Part shown: positions 24,201 to 35,800 of the stretch, one piece after another
Position numbering within the stretch: position 1 is the stretch's first letter
Layout of the letters: every line of letters begins with the position of its first letter
Source of the DNA: Monocercomonoides exilis
Taxonomy: Eukaryota > Preaxostyla > Oxymonadida > Polymastigidae
DNA length: 64,000 nt
Direction: 5' to 3'
Assembly: GCA_001643675.2 (NCBI GenBank)
Contig: LSRY02000006.1
Span: forward strand, 1,924,501 to 1,988,500
Notes under the pieces: model-generated
Databases searched by the model: none
Told to the model about the DNA's origin: nothing
What the model saw: only the letters and a program-made list of their open reading frames with translations
Translations under genes and position numbers: made by a program

Positions 24201-26929
24201 CGACAACGCTGCACGCAGACGAGTCTGAAAGTGGGCTTCAGCCGATCTCTTCGGCTGAGACGTCGCCGTCTTCTTCGAACGACACGCAGAAGTTGTGGAG
24301 TGCTGATGCGAAGTACGAGCCGCCTCCGGTCGATCCTCCAGTTGCAGGAATGCTGAGTGCCTCATCATCGACGCGGAGTCTGCTGCGCTCGGCGTCGACT
24401 GACACGTCGAATGGCTCGAACTCTTCTCCTCTGATGAAGGCATACTCAAACGATGATGTTATGGAGCAGACGGATCTGTCTGTGCAACAGCAGCAAAAGG
24501 CTTATTCAGCCAGCGACCAGTCAATCTTCGTAATTCCATCGCTGTCTCCAACGCACGTTTCAACTCTTAAAGGTGCTGAGCCTTCCTTTTCAGACATCAT
24601 GTTTCCACTTCCAGATACACCCCAATCTCATCCGCAATATCCAACATTGAAAGCTTCTTCTTCTTCTTCTTCTTCTTCTCACAGAGCCAGCTGGGGCAGA
24701 AGCTCCCAGTCGAACATTGTGGCGACGACAACCACGTTCACATCTAGTGCCCATGCAGACATTCCACAGGCAGCACAGAGCAGATGGCTGAAGTGGAAGG
24801 AGAAGTCGCTGGCATCGTATTTGCTGCAGCAGCAGCAAAATGACTCGATTCCGCATCTTGGCTCATCGAAGTCTGTGTCCTGCCTCGCTGCAGCTGAGCA
24901 GCAATCAGATATGATCGATGCTGAAGGAAAGAACAGCTCCGCAGCTGATTTTCTGGCGCCTTCGAAGAGTCCAATCAGGAAATCAGTCTCGTCGCTGTCT
25001 TCGTCGTCTGCACTGAAGAAGTTCCACGAGAAGAATCAGCCAGACCGCTCAACTGCGCCAATAAAGACGTCTTTCAGTGCAAGCACAAGCAGAGACGCAG
25101 GAAAAGTGATGATTCCACGTGCTGTTCAAGTTCGAAGCGATGAAAATACAATGGCAAAGAGCAAAGAAGAATCATATGTGATGGAAGAAATCATTGACGA
25201 GAAGGATGTGAAGACTTCTGGAATGGACCATGAACCAATAAGCGTAATAAGCAAGAATTCTTCTAAGAGCAATGCAAATGTTTCATATTTGGACAAACCC
25301 ACAGAAATATCCCAGCTTCTTCTCCAACACTTGGCATCTCCTCCTTTTTCTGCCAATCAGTCGCTTCGCTCATCACACGATCGTCTTTCTGCATCTGCTC
25401 AATTGTCTGCTGCCTCAAAGAATCGATCTTCTCTCTCAAAGCCAGCCACTCCGTCAATCTCGTTTGTGCCTCTTTCTTTGTCTGCATCGACACATCAGCT
25501 CGAAAAAAGTGCTTCTTCAATGTCACCTCCAGTTGTGTCTGCAGCAGCAGATAATAAACAGACAGAAGGAATGAAAACAAATGGATATGTGGCTCTTGGC
25601 AAAAGAAGCCCTTCTCTGCGTTTTGAGAAACTTCATTCGAGTTTAGCTTTTGAAAGAAAATCGCAAAACAAAAAGAAGGAGAAAGACTTTGTTGACATTC
25701 AAAAACACAAAAATGATGAAAGAGATTCGAATGAAAAGGAAGACATTTCTTCTTCCGCTGCTTCTTCTGCATCTTCTGATAGTAAATCGTTTGATTTTGC
25801 TTTGTCGCCTTCCACTTCCTTCTACCGCCCAATGACATCCGCATCCACCTCTTTTCCAAGACGGAGCCTTCAAACAAGTTCCCGTTCTCTTTCTCTTTCT
25901 CACTCTTCCTCCCACCGCTCAGTTCAAACACCAACCGTTTCATCACACTCATTGCAAAAGCACAACACATACACCCCGCCAGACACTTCCGCGCCTTCAC
26001 TCATTTTGGACTCTTTGTGTTCGAATTCCACACCACTGCAAACTCATCTTGATACAGATAGCACTGCTTCACCATTTTCATCTGTGCCTCATTCACGAAG
26101 GAGCTCAGAAACTTCACAGGCACTTGATTCGGCGTCTCCTCCTTCTGTTTCCTTCAATTCTGCCAATTCGTCTCTCGCATTTTCTGCTTCTCTTCAGCAG
26201 TCGTCTTCTCCTCCTCCTGCGCCTCCTTTCTCTTCAGACATCGCTCCATCCCATTCATTTGACGGCAGCTCATCCAGAACTGCTTCCCTGTCTTCATTTT
26301 CCACAGACATCACTTCGGTCGAGACTCACACTCTTCATCAGTCATCGTCTGTCACATTTCAGCCCTTCGCCTCCAAAAAAGGCTCGTTTCGCTCTTCTGC
26401 CCTGCAAACAGCTGCTTCCACATCTCGTTCCTCTCTTTGCTCTTCTTTTGCTTCGGCAGCATTGCTCAGTCATTCACATCATTCGCCTCAGACACACCAA
26501 ACACACCAAACACTCACACACACCACGCAAAGCAATGCCAAACGTGCAGACAGGCCATCCACACAGCAGACAGACGCTGCGTGTAAATACTTTCTGAGCC
26601 GTTCTGTCGCATCGCTGCCCAAACCACACCAGCTACCGGTGAATTCACTCCGCCATTCGCTTTTGCGCTCGATTGCTTCGCCGTCTCTGTCGTCCACGTC
26701 TCCAACCTCTTTGTTCTCTGCTGTTTCTCCACAGACCCTCCACCCTGCTACTTCTGCATCGGTCCCTTTGATCAGCCTTGCGTCACACCACACAACTGTC
26801 AGGGCTGCCCCATTTCATCCTTCTTCTTTTGCTTCAAGTGCTTCTGTATCAAAAAACGGCAGACGGCTTTCCTCGTCCCTTGCCCGTCTTTCTGGTCAAT
26901 ATAATTCGCACGTACTTCAAAAATCGTAA
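21274..26929 (+). CDS. CaMKK-like Ser/Thr protein kinase with very long Ser-rich tail, 7 exons, 1673 aa
   Basis: Exons are 21274-21583, 21629-21730, 21783-21890, 21943-22021, 22098-22192, 22398-22873 and 23078-26929; all phases agree. The kinase domain has the Gly loop IGSGSFAKVKLC (59-70), Lys83 in YALKVV, and a PPRRGG insert (95-100) at the place of the CaMKK RP insert. It continues with KEIAIMKKTNHPNIMKL, the catalytic loop HHDIKVANIL (181-190), metal-binding DLG (201-203), and TPAYIPPEA. After the domain, WITQNGQ and VTVTEDEINASV match the segment that follows the kinase core in CaMKKs. CaMKK/LKB1-type kinases activate AMPK-family kinases, so that role is likely here. Oddities: HRD is HHD, DFG is DLG, a long acidic insert lies between subdomains IX and XI, and about 1270 residues of Ser-rich tail follow, where CaMKKs are usually near 500 aa in total. 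Confidence 0.9.
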
Positions 26930-27384
26930 GTGAAGAATATATTTATTCATTTTCATGTATTTTTTATGCTTTTATAGATAATGTGTTTCTTTTAGAAATT
27001 AGTTTTTGTTGTTTCATCTGCTGTGGAATATCCACCTTCTTTTTTTTTCAATTTATTTATTTCATCTTTTTGTTTCATTTGAGGCATTCACGTACGTGTG
27101 CCTATTATTTTTCATTTGATGTTGTCATTAGTAAGTTTTTTATTAAGTTTGATGGATGCCAAAATTCTGGTTTGATATGTAGCTGTATTTTAATCAAATT
27201 TGGATCATCAGTCGTCAAAGTTCTACTCTGATTTTTGTTTATAAAGTCAAAGTTGCAATTGGATTTTTGTACTTTATTAACTTGATTGCTTTACAAAGAG
27301 TTAAGTTTTTATTAATTGGTAGTTTTTTTTTCAAAGTTGAATTGAAGATCAAATTTTGTATTCTTTATTTATTTATTTGTTTGC
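26930..27384. other. Intergenic spacer
   Basis: T-rich spacer of 455 bp between the kinase and the CEP19-like gene. The sequence just before the kinase stop (ATC|GTAAGT) resembles an intron donor, but joining it to the nearby acceptors adds at most a residue or two before a stop. Confidence 0.45.
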
Positions 27385-27961
27385 ATGAGCGATTCAGGAG
27401 ATGTACAAAATATTCCAAAACGTTTTTCATTAGTTTTTGATCCTGCAATTTTCGTTATTGATTTTGTCTCTGTGAAAGACCAAAAATTAAAAAGGAGAAT
27501 GATTCGTCCACGTCATTTTGATGAAATTACAGATTGCGAGTCTATAGCTGATGATATCATTGCAAAGAATTCAGATATACTTCAGCCTGGAAAATATTCT
27601 CGAAAACAGGTTCGAATTTTTTGTTTTGAATTGTTATTTTCAACAATTCATTTGAATTTTCAGATTGTTTCTCTTGTTCAAAAGCTCAAAGAGCATTTTG
27701 AACATTCTAAAAAAGGAAGCAATAGCTTAGGTTTGTTAAATGTTCGTCTCTCTTATGAATATATTTTGATTTTAACTAGATGAGGAACTTAAAACAATTG
27801 ATCTTAACAAACTTCCAACAGATAAAGTTGAGCAAATAAAACAAAAAATGGATGGATTATTTTATTCTAATCAATTAAAGCCTGGTGATCCAGGATTTGT
27901 TTATGATTCTCGTGTTGATTTTGAATCGACACCAAAGGAGCCAAGTGATTGGGATGATTGA
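27385..27961 (+). CDS. CEP19: CEP19-like centrosomal/ciliary protein, 3 exons, 157 aa
   Basis: Exons 27385-27609, 27664-27730 and 27780-27961 join in frame (introns GTTCGA...TTTTCAG and GTTTGT...AACTAG). The protein starts with RFSLVFDPAIFVIDF, continues with RPRHFDEITDCESIADDI, and has a helical middle. It ends with DLNKLPTDKVEQIKQKMDGL, KPGDPGFVYDSRVDF and a final SDWDD. This order, and especially the end (DPNFVYDxxVxF...GWD in animals), is that of CEP19, a basal-body protein. In animals CEP19 recruits RABL2 and the intraflagellar transport machinery to start cilium growth. The length (157 aa) is close to human CEP19 (about 163 aa). The assignment rests on motif memory, not on a search. It fits the axonemal dynein encoded nearby. 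Confidence 0.85.
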
Positions 27962-28663
27962 GTAGATTAGTTTTTTGTATTTAAAATGAAATTTTAATAA
28001 TTCGGTTTCTTAATGATCATCATTTATTTTGAACCAAAATTTCAAGTTGTCATCTGCAATAAATTAATGTTTCAAATGATGTTTCATGAATTGTTCAATG
28101 TAGTATTTTCCCTTTTTGATAAGTCTTTTGGTTTGAAACAACATATGTAGAGCAAATGCAATTATATTCTTATTTGTTCGTTTATTAAAAATTTTTGGTA
28201 AATGCAGAAAATAAGAGTACCTGAATTTCTTCATTGTTTTGTAATAAATTGCAATAAAAATCAAATTTTCATTTGTTCATGTGTTGCATTTTATTGATAC
28301 ATTTAATAAAAAAAAATTATGAATGAAAAATTAAGCAAATAATTTCATTTTAAAAACCTTTTCTTTTTTTTCTATTATTAGGCCTTTGCGACAAGGAAAG
28401 TTGTTGAGGGTTTTTTAGGTTTGAATCTAATTCAAAAATGAAAGTTACATATAAAAAATTGTAAAAATAATTATGTTGAGAAAGATAATTATTCGGTTAA
28501 ATAAACAGTTCCATCATAAAAAGATTTTAAATAGTTATTAATATTCATTTGCGGTTTTATTATCCATAAAAAATTTCAGTAACCCATTATATTATTGATT
28601 TATTACAAAAATATATATTATGGTCCACAGTAAACTTACCATAGTTAGAATATAATTGTTGAG
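27962..28663. other. Intergenic spacer
   Basis: This stretch of 702 bp is AT-rich. An AATAAA-type sequence lies shortly after the CEP19 stop (about 28057). No gene or structured RNA is recognised. Confidence 0.5.
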
Positions 28664-29412
28664 ATGTTCAACTTTGTTTTGATTGCTTTAGCCTCTGTTT
28701 ATGCACAAGAAAAATGCATTTTAACTGACCGCTCCGCTGGAAAATCCTATGATTTTACCAAAGCAATGCAAAAAACAATTGAAGATGGATATGCATTCCA
28801 CAAGGAACTCTATGGAACACAGTGTGATAATTTGCTTTTTTTGAAGAAATAAAAATTTAAAATTTGTTTGAATAGTGCATATGTTTCATTTTGCAAGCCG
28901 ATCAATGGATCAAAAATTGGATGCGACAAGTTTGAAGAATATTTTTATTTTTTCATTTATTTTTTTCGTTTTAGATTGAAAAACTCATTTGCAATTTACA
29001 AGTATGACGATGGAAGATGCTTGAGTCTTGGAAAAAGCCAACAAATCATGGGCGGAGTGTGTTTTATAAAATATTTTATAATATATATCTTTTGTTTTTA
29101 TTTAGAGCGATCCTTATGTGAGCTTTGCCAATGGAGACAAATGCGATCTCGGAAGAGTGAGCTCTGTATGTTTTATATTATTTACGAAAAAATTGCATAT
29201 TTACTCAAAATTTAAACAATGATTATATTTTAGGCGAGCGTTGGATTGAACTGCGAAAAAGAAGCTGGAGTTGGTGAAATAACATACTATCGCTTCAACG
29301 AATTTTGCCTTCTTAATGCATTTGGTTTGCAAAATTTAATTTCTATTTGAATACAATATATGTATAATTTTTTATTAAATATTTTTTAGCTGATACCGAT
29401 GCTGTCTGCTAA
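28664..29412 (+). CDS. Small secreted MRH (mannose-6-phosphate-receptor homology) domain protein, 6 exons, 155 aa
   Basis: Six exons (28664-28821, 28876-28929, 28975-29056, 29106-29165, 29234-29324, 29390-29412) splice into a 155-residue protein, all phases consistent. A signal peptide (MFNFVLIALASVYA) precedes one domain with eight cysteines. The pattern is typical of MRH domains: KSYDFTKAM at the first strand, AYVSFCKPI, GCDK, SLGK, GDKCDLGRVSSASVGLNC, then NEFC and a final AVC. In MRH lectins the Arg after the central Cys-x-x-Gly and a Glu just before a late Cys contact the mannose. Both are present (LGR, NEFC), but the usual aromatic residue after that Cys is not. There is no transmembrane segment and no retrieval signal. 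A secreted or endolysosomal glycan-binding role is inferred. Confidence 0.75.
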
Positions 29413-29813
29413 ATCTGTTGATACAACGAGAGGAATATTTTTATTTTTAGAAAAAATTAGAAAATCTTTTTCTTCTTCTTATTATTTTATTACATTTCAG
29501 AGCTCAGAACTTATTTTTAAAACATAGCTGATTCTGAGTGGTGAAGAAAATTTTTATTTTTGGAAAACAAAACTACGAAATACTTTATTAGAAAAATTGT
29601 AATGTCAAAAACATTAACGAACGTTTGGAAGGGTTTGAATTTTTATGAGAATTCATTGAAATGAGATATTGAAACAAATTGGACAAAAACAAAAAAAGGA
29701 AGTGTGAAGTGCAAAAAAGCATGGAAGAAGAGAAAAAGTGAAATGTGCAGAAATATTTAAAGAAGGAGAGAGTGATGTACATATTTCGTATTGCAACTAT
29801 TAAATTCATTTTA
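29413..29813. other. Convergent intergenic region
   Basis: A stretch of 401 bp separates the 3' ends of the MRH gene (+) and the dynein gene (-). It is AT-rich and probably holds both 3' ends. I see no other feature. Confidence 0.5.
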
Positions 29814-32800
29814 TTACTCACTTAGTGTGCATAACATAGCAACACCACTTCGTATCCATTTTTCAGGAGGCTCAATCGTTGGAAGATCAAGTGCGAAAAT
29901 AAAGTTTGTAGAATGTCCTGTTGTGCTTAATACTCCGTATCTTGCCTGTGTTTTGTAAACGGGACATTCATATATGCCTTTTTTAACTGGAGCATTTTTG
30001 GCTGTAGGATCATTAGATTCACTCATCTCTTCGGACAGTTCTTGATCTTTTCTCATGGGAACTTCTCCAATTTGCTCACCATCCATATCTCTAGCTTCAA
30101 ACGATGCAAGACTTTGTCTACCTGATCCTGTTGCAGGATGCATATTATCTATTGCTTCCTGCTCAGTCATGGCTTCTGATTCTTCGGTCTCAGTGACTGG
30201 TGGAGTGCCGCGAACAACAGGCTCCAACCACAGCGTTGGCATCATGTCAAATAAGACACCTCTCTGAGACTCAACAAGATTGTGGCTCTGTAAATCCCAT
30301 CTGGCGCCTTCAAGGAACAGTCCATGAATAAATACACCTTTTGGAGCAGGAGTGGCTGGGTGGTTGTCTTCATTCATGCGGCTTGAAGTAGAAGACGAAG
30401 CTCCACCTGCCGAATCGAGTGCGAGACGACTGAAATGTTGCTTTGAGCGACTCAGGAATGAGGATGATGAAGTATTAGAAGAAGAATTCTGCTCTTCTGC
30501 TTCACGTGCTTCTCTTTTAGTGAGAACAGTGTCGGCTACGTGGCAACGGAACACGAGTGTGTCAATAGGAATCTTGGTTTGTCTGGAATGCATCTGAAGA
30601 ACACCTGTCAAGAATCCCTGGGGGAAGAAGAACCCCGGCAGCAAAAATGATGTTGGCGCTCCATTTTCAATCCATGAGTTCACGAAAGCCACACGTTCAC
30701 AGAGATCCACCACCCACGAAGCTAGCGGTTTTAAGGAAGGATAAGCAGCATCTGACCAGAGAGTTGGTACCTGGCCAATCAGAAAAGCAGAATACATCCC
30801 TTCCAAAGATGCACTCATAACAACAAGACCACTCACCGCTGCTTGTAAGTCGCGAAGAGATGCATGGATTGTTCGAAGCAGTTTGTTGAACCGCTCGACC
30901 TCTTGCTGTAGCACAATGTTTAACGGGTTGGCAGTAATCTCGCCTTGCGTATCAAGATCTTTGGTAAGTCTCTCGCCCCTGTCAATCTCTCCCAGTATAA
31001 CTTCAGACGAGGTATCATCTCCTCCAAAAGCTTCGCGAAATTCTTTTCTCCCAAAGCCAGACGGGGTCTGCGATAACCCTCCGAAGTTTGCAAAGCTTTC
31101 TCTGCGACTAACAGCACCAGAAGGCGTGTTGTATCCGCTGGTCGAGCCTGATCTCCGCATGTAAGAAGGTGTGTTAGTGCCAGACCCAGGAGTGGCAGGC
31201 GCCATCCGCACAATCACAGACGGATGAGCATGCGAATAGTCCAAAGACTTCGGAATCTGTGAAGCATATCGCTTGCACATTCCGGTGACAATGTCATCTG
31301 AAGACGGAACTGATGGGTGCTTTGCTTTGCTCTTCTTTTTGGCTTTTTCTTTATGAACTTTCGCGCTTTTAACGCTTCCTTGCTTTTCTGTTTCTTCTTT
31401 TTTCTCTTCTTCAGTTTCACCACTTTCTTTCTTTTCTTCTTCTGCCTCTCCATTTTGATCATCTTTTTTTTCTTCTGATTCATTTTTCTCATCCGATTTC
31501 TCTTCACCTTCTTTCTCTTCTTTCTTTTCTTCTGTTCCAGAAGCGTCTTTCTCTTCATTATCCTTTTCTTTTTCTCCATTTGTTTCGTTTTCCTCTTTCT
31601 CTTCACTTTCTTCTTCTTCTTCTTCCTCCAAATCTTCATCCTCTTCCTCTTCCTCATCTTCTTCTTGCGTAGTTTCTGGTGCGCTCACATTCGGCTGAAG
31701 CTTGATGATCGTCGAAAGAAGGAATCCTGTTTCTCTCTGCTGATAAGTAATATTTGCATTTGGATGGAGACCAAACACCTCAGGTTTATCACTCAGCGGA
31801 AGCTGCTTCACAAAATGCTCCATTTCAGCAAACGTGATATCCAATGGAGGAGCACTATACATTCCATCTGGGGTGATGTTAACTTCTTCATTCAAAAATG
31901 ATTTGCAGAAGAACAATTTGAATATGGCTTGGAGCGTTCGCATATCCCACACATCAGTAACACGCCCACCATAAGATATCTCACCAACAATATATTCCAG
32001 TGCTTTGAACGGAACCAAACTGGCAGCTGTGGATTGTCTGAGATTCTTTCCTTTTCTTCCGCGTGAGCGTCTATGTTGTCTGTGTGATTCATCACCATCT
32101 CCACTTCTATTTGTTTCTTCACCGCTGACAGCTTCCTCATCTTCATCAACAAATTCATTGTCTTCCTCGTCCTCTTCATTGCCCATTTCATTTGCATCAG
32201 AGTCAGCTTCACCGCCACTCCCCAGATACTCATACAGCAACTCGCGACTCACATCCAGATCAGCCATTGTCCAGTCATACAAAATATTCCAGCCAAGCGG
32301 ACCGAACTTTCTTCTCTCTTGTATCACTGCGTGGAAGAAGCCCAACCCAAAGAGAAGTCTGTGCCACTCTTCTTTGCGCCAATGCGAGTCGAAGTGCTCC
32401 TCAAAGGAAGAGAGAGAACGGAGAAGATTTACACGAAGTCCTCGAGGTGGTTCGTTGGTGATCTTGATTGAGGTCTGCAGCACAGGAACTGGGAAAGCCT
32501 TTGATGGCATTGAAGTCAGGAAGAGACGGAAGTCTGGGTGAAGTTCAGCATCAGGAGTCGAGAACTTTTCAACAATTGCTTCCATAGACGGCATCCACGA
32601 TGTGCACAGATGGCAGTTCTGCAGACACACCCACAGCCCTTCTGCTGTACCTTTTCTGATAAGTGCCTCGGTTGAGGGACCTTGTCCTTGCCCCAATGAT
32701 TTCAGAACAAGGCGCTCAACACACCCAGAGTCCATTGCAAACTGACGCAGCATCGATGCAGGATCTGTTCCAGGAGAGAGAATAAATACAATTGGAGTTG

Positions 32801-35800
32801 AAGGTGAAGAGGCATCGAAGACAGACTTCATGTCGAACGGTGGTGGGTCGCTGAAGAACGAGCCGAGATATTCCTCCACAATCATCTGAGTTCCGAAGAT
32901 GACTCTTTCTTCTCTCAAACACCGGACAATTAGAAGCCGTTGGAAGATGTTCAAACAAGAGCACCAGGGCTCAGGCATCCGCGCTTCCTCAGGTTTCTCT
33001 TCGGCAATCCACTGCTCCCACTCTGCCCGAGCTGAATCTGAGAGTGAGTACGAAATCCCTTCGAAAGGTTTGGTCTCCTCCATTTCTATGGCAGGAGAAG
33101 GCGAGGCAGATGAACTTGTTTGCGAGCGTTCTGTTTGGTTAAACACCAACTTTGGCTTCATAACCTTGATTTTTTCAAGAGCCAGAATCAGTTCCCATTG
33201 CGACTCCTTCAAATAAGAGGGTCTTTCAAGCCTGAACTCTGAGAAGTGCATGTCTGAATCGAAATTGTTATATTCACCTTCATCTTCACTACCAGTGGCA
33301 CTGTCGTTTTCGTCATCGCTGTTATCGCCGTCACTATGCTTGTGCTTCCTTTTTGTGTTTCCTGCAGTAGAACTTGGCTGAGTCGATACAATTGCTGCTT
33401 TACCTAATAAGAATAAACGCCATTCTGACATTGATATTACACCGCGTTCACGGCATATTTCAGAGGCAATCAAGAAAGAGAATATTTGCTTATCTCTTTC
33501 AAACAGACCACGACACACATTCGCGAACACGGTTTTTGTTATCACATCCACAAGAAGCGCTACATGCTTCTGTGTCATTGCAGATGTGGGCTGTTGACCT
33601 TCGGGCAATACTGGCTTTTGAGACTGAGCATCTTTAATACAGCGCGAAAAGAGGTTTGTAAAGAATGACAAAGAGAATTGATACATAGGATCAGCATTTG
33701 CCATGCTGGCCACAACGAAGTAGATAAGCGAGCCACGCTGAGAAACAGCTCTGTATTCATCACGGGCCCTGTTGATAAGTTCTGTCGTTTCTGAAGTCTT
33801 CTGCGCACGCACTTTGATCTCAGCTGATATGTCTCGCGACTTGTCGAGTGCTTCAATAACATCTTCGCTATCCAAAATAGATCCACTTACAGAAGAAAGC
33901 AACGTCAAAATGTTGTCTTCAACTTTGTTCATATCATCTGCATCTTTCGCTGCCTGCAATATGAGTGTATCTCTTTGAGATTCCAAATCAGGTCGCTCAA
34001 TTCGAACAGTCTCACCCAGCAATTGTTCTGCCAAACCTGATGGAGTCACTGTGAAGTTAATGATAGTCATTGCAATGGAAATCTCAGGCGAATAATGTGG
34101 ATTTGGCAGTGTAGTTGTTACGTGAAGCGAAAAGTCTTCAGAATAATCCACATCCTGATCTCCAATTCGAATAGTTATTCTTGTTCCCACACGTGTGATG
34201 TTCTTGCCAAGGATAGGTGTTAATGCAGGATCGAATGTCTCACCTGCATTTTCCAGCAGCACAGGCACACCAACTCTGACGCTGTTTTCCATCGTTCGCA
34301 TAAGCGTGGCATCATGTGGCTTTACAATTTTTATTTTTTTCTCCTTCCAAATGTTCTTAATCCACCTATTTGCTTGGTTCTGTGGATCGATCATCAAACA
34401 CCATCGACGAGATCTTGTTGCAATGATGGCATTTGCAATAGACAACGAGTCTGATGGAAGTCCTGCCAATCTCCACGAACGGATCTGTATTGGATTGCCA
34501 AGTGCGTCTGACAGAGAGAATTCTTTCTCTTCCTGAACAGGAATTCCCAGTTTGGCAATGTGTGCAATCCATTGCTTTGTTAAGCTCTTCCGATACTCCG
34601 AAGTGAAAGGTCCCAAATATGTAACATACCCAGTGGCTATCAGAGCATCTCCAAACAGAGTTGCACGTGAAGCTTCCAGTTCAGCCACCGTTTCTGTCCA
34701 TCGCTTGTATTCATTGCTCAACCCACCAACCAACTTCTCTGCTCGATTCAGTTTCAGTTTCGTTGCTTCAATTTCTTCTTCAATTGTCGCCTTCTTTCTG
34801 ACAGATGCATCGTACCTGTTCTTAAGCATTGCCATCTTATCTTCAACTTCTTGCAGCTCCGCCTTCTTTTCTGCAAGCTTCTGCTGCATAATCGCCAGCT
34901 TTTCTTTCGACTCCTTGACTTTGACTTTCTTTGGTTCCACTTCCCGAGCCACTTCGCTGTAGTCATAAAGCGCACAGACCCATGCACACAAGGACTTTGC
35001 TGCTTTTGATACAGAACCAACAACCTCAGGCTGAAACTTTGGTGAGCTGATGTACGTCTTTTTCAACTGGGCTTTGAGCTTATCGTCCAAACCATCTTTG
35101 TCATAATCAGATAACTTTGATAAGAATTCAGCATTCATCATCTTCTTCGCAGCTTCCCATGTTTGTGGTTGGTGGAAAAGAAGGCACACGGCCTGAAGCA
35201 CAAACATAACCAAGTCTGGAGGACGAACAAAGGACTTGACTTCTGTGATATCTGCTTTGTCCAAAGACTCCACTGCTTTGATTGCTGCACGATATTTGGG
35301 CAGAGCACGATCAAGATCATTCTGTGCATCTTGTGCCAGTGCCTCAGCTTCGGCTGCAGATTGCGACACGACAGCCTCTTCAGCCTCAACAACAGTCTTT
35401 TTAGCTTCCACTTCTTTTTGCTGTTCTGTCAGCTCTCCCATCAATGCAACAGTATCCTTTTGGCTCTGCTCCAATTGCGGTTGAATGGCGGTAAGCTTCT
35501 GCTGCATTTCTGCGACTTCTTCGTTTGTAGAAACAAGAGTCTTCAGACCATTCGACAATTTTGAATGACGCTGTGCAATTGATTGGTCCATTTCTCTCAA
35601 AATACCCTCATATGATTCCAGCAATTCAAGATAGCTTGTTGGAGTTGTGTAGTTGTGTCGTTTAAGTTCTCTAAGATATCGATCTGAAGCCTTTTCCACT
35701 GAAACATGAATATACACACAAGCTTGCGCCATTGCTTCTGTATATTTAGAATCAACAGTCCAGTTAACTGTGCGACGACGTGCAACCTGCAGAAGTGCAT

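Noticed and set aside
25263-26000. Minus-strand 245-aa ORF inside the kinase tail exon
   Set aside because: It is antisense to a long Ser-rich open frame with consistent phase to the kinase domain, so it is a shadow of that exon.
28868-29215. Single-exon reading of the MRH locus as two short ORFs
   Set aside because: The stops fall within introns. Splicing six exons gives one continuous eight-cysteine domain.
31214-31657. Lys/Arg-rich minus-strand ORF of 147 aa
   Set aside because: It is an alternative frame of the dynein acidic insert, whose GAA/GAG-rich codons read as AAG/AGA in the shifted frame.
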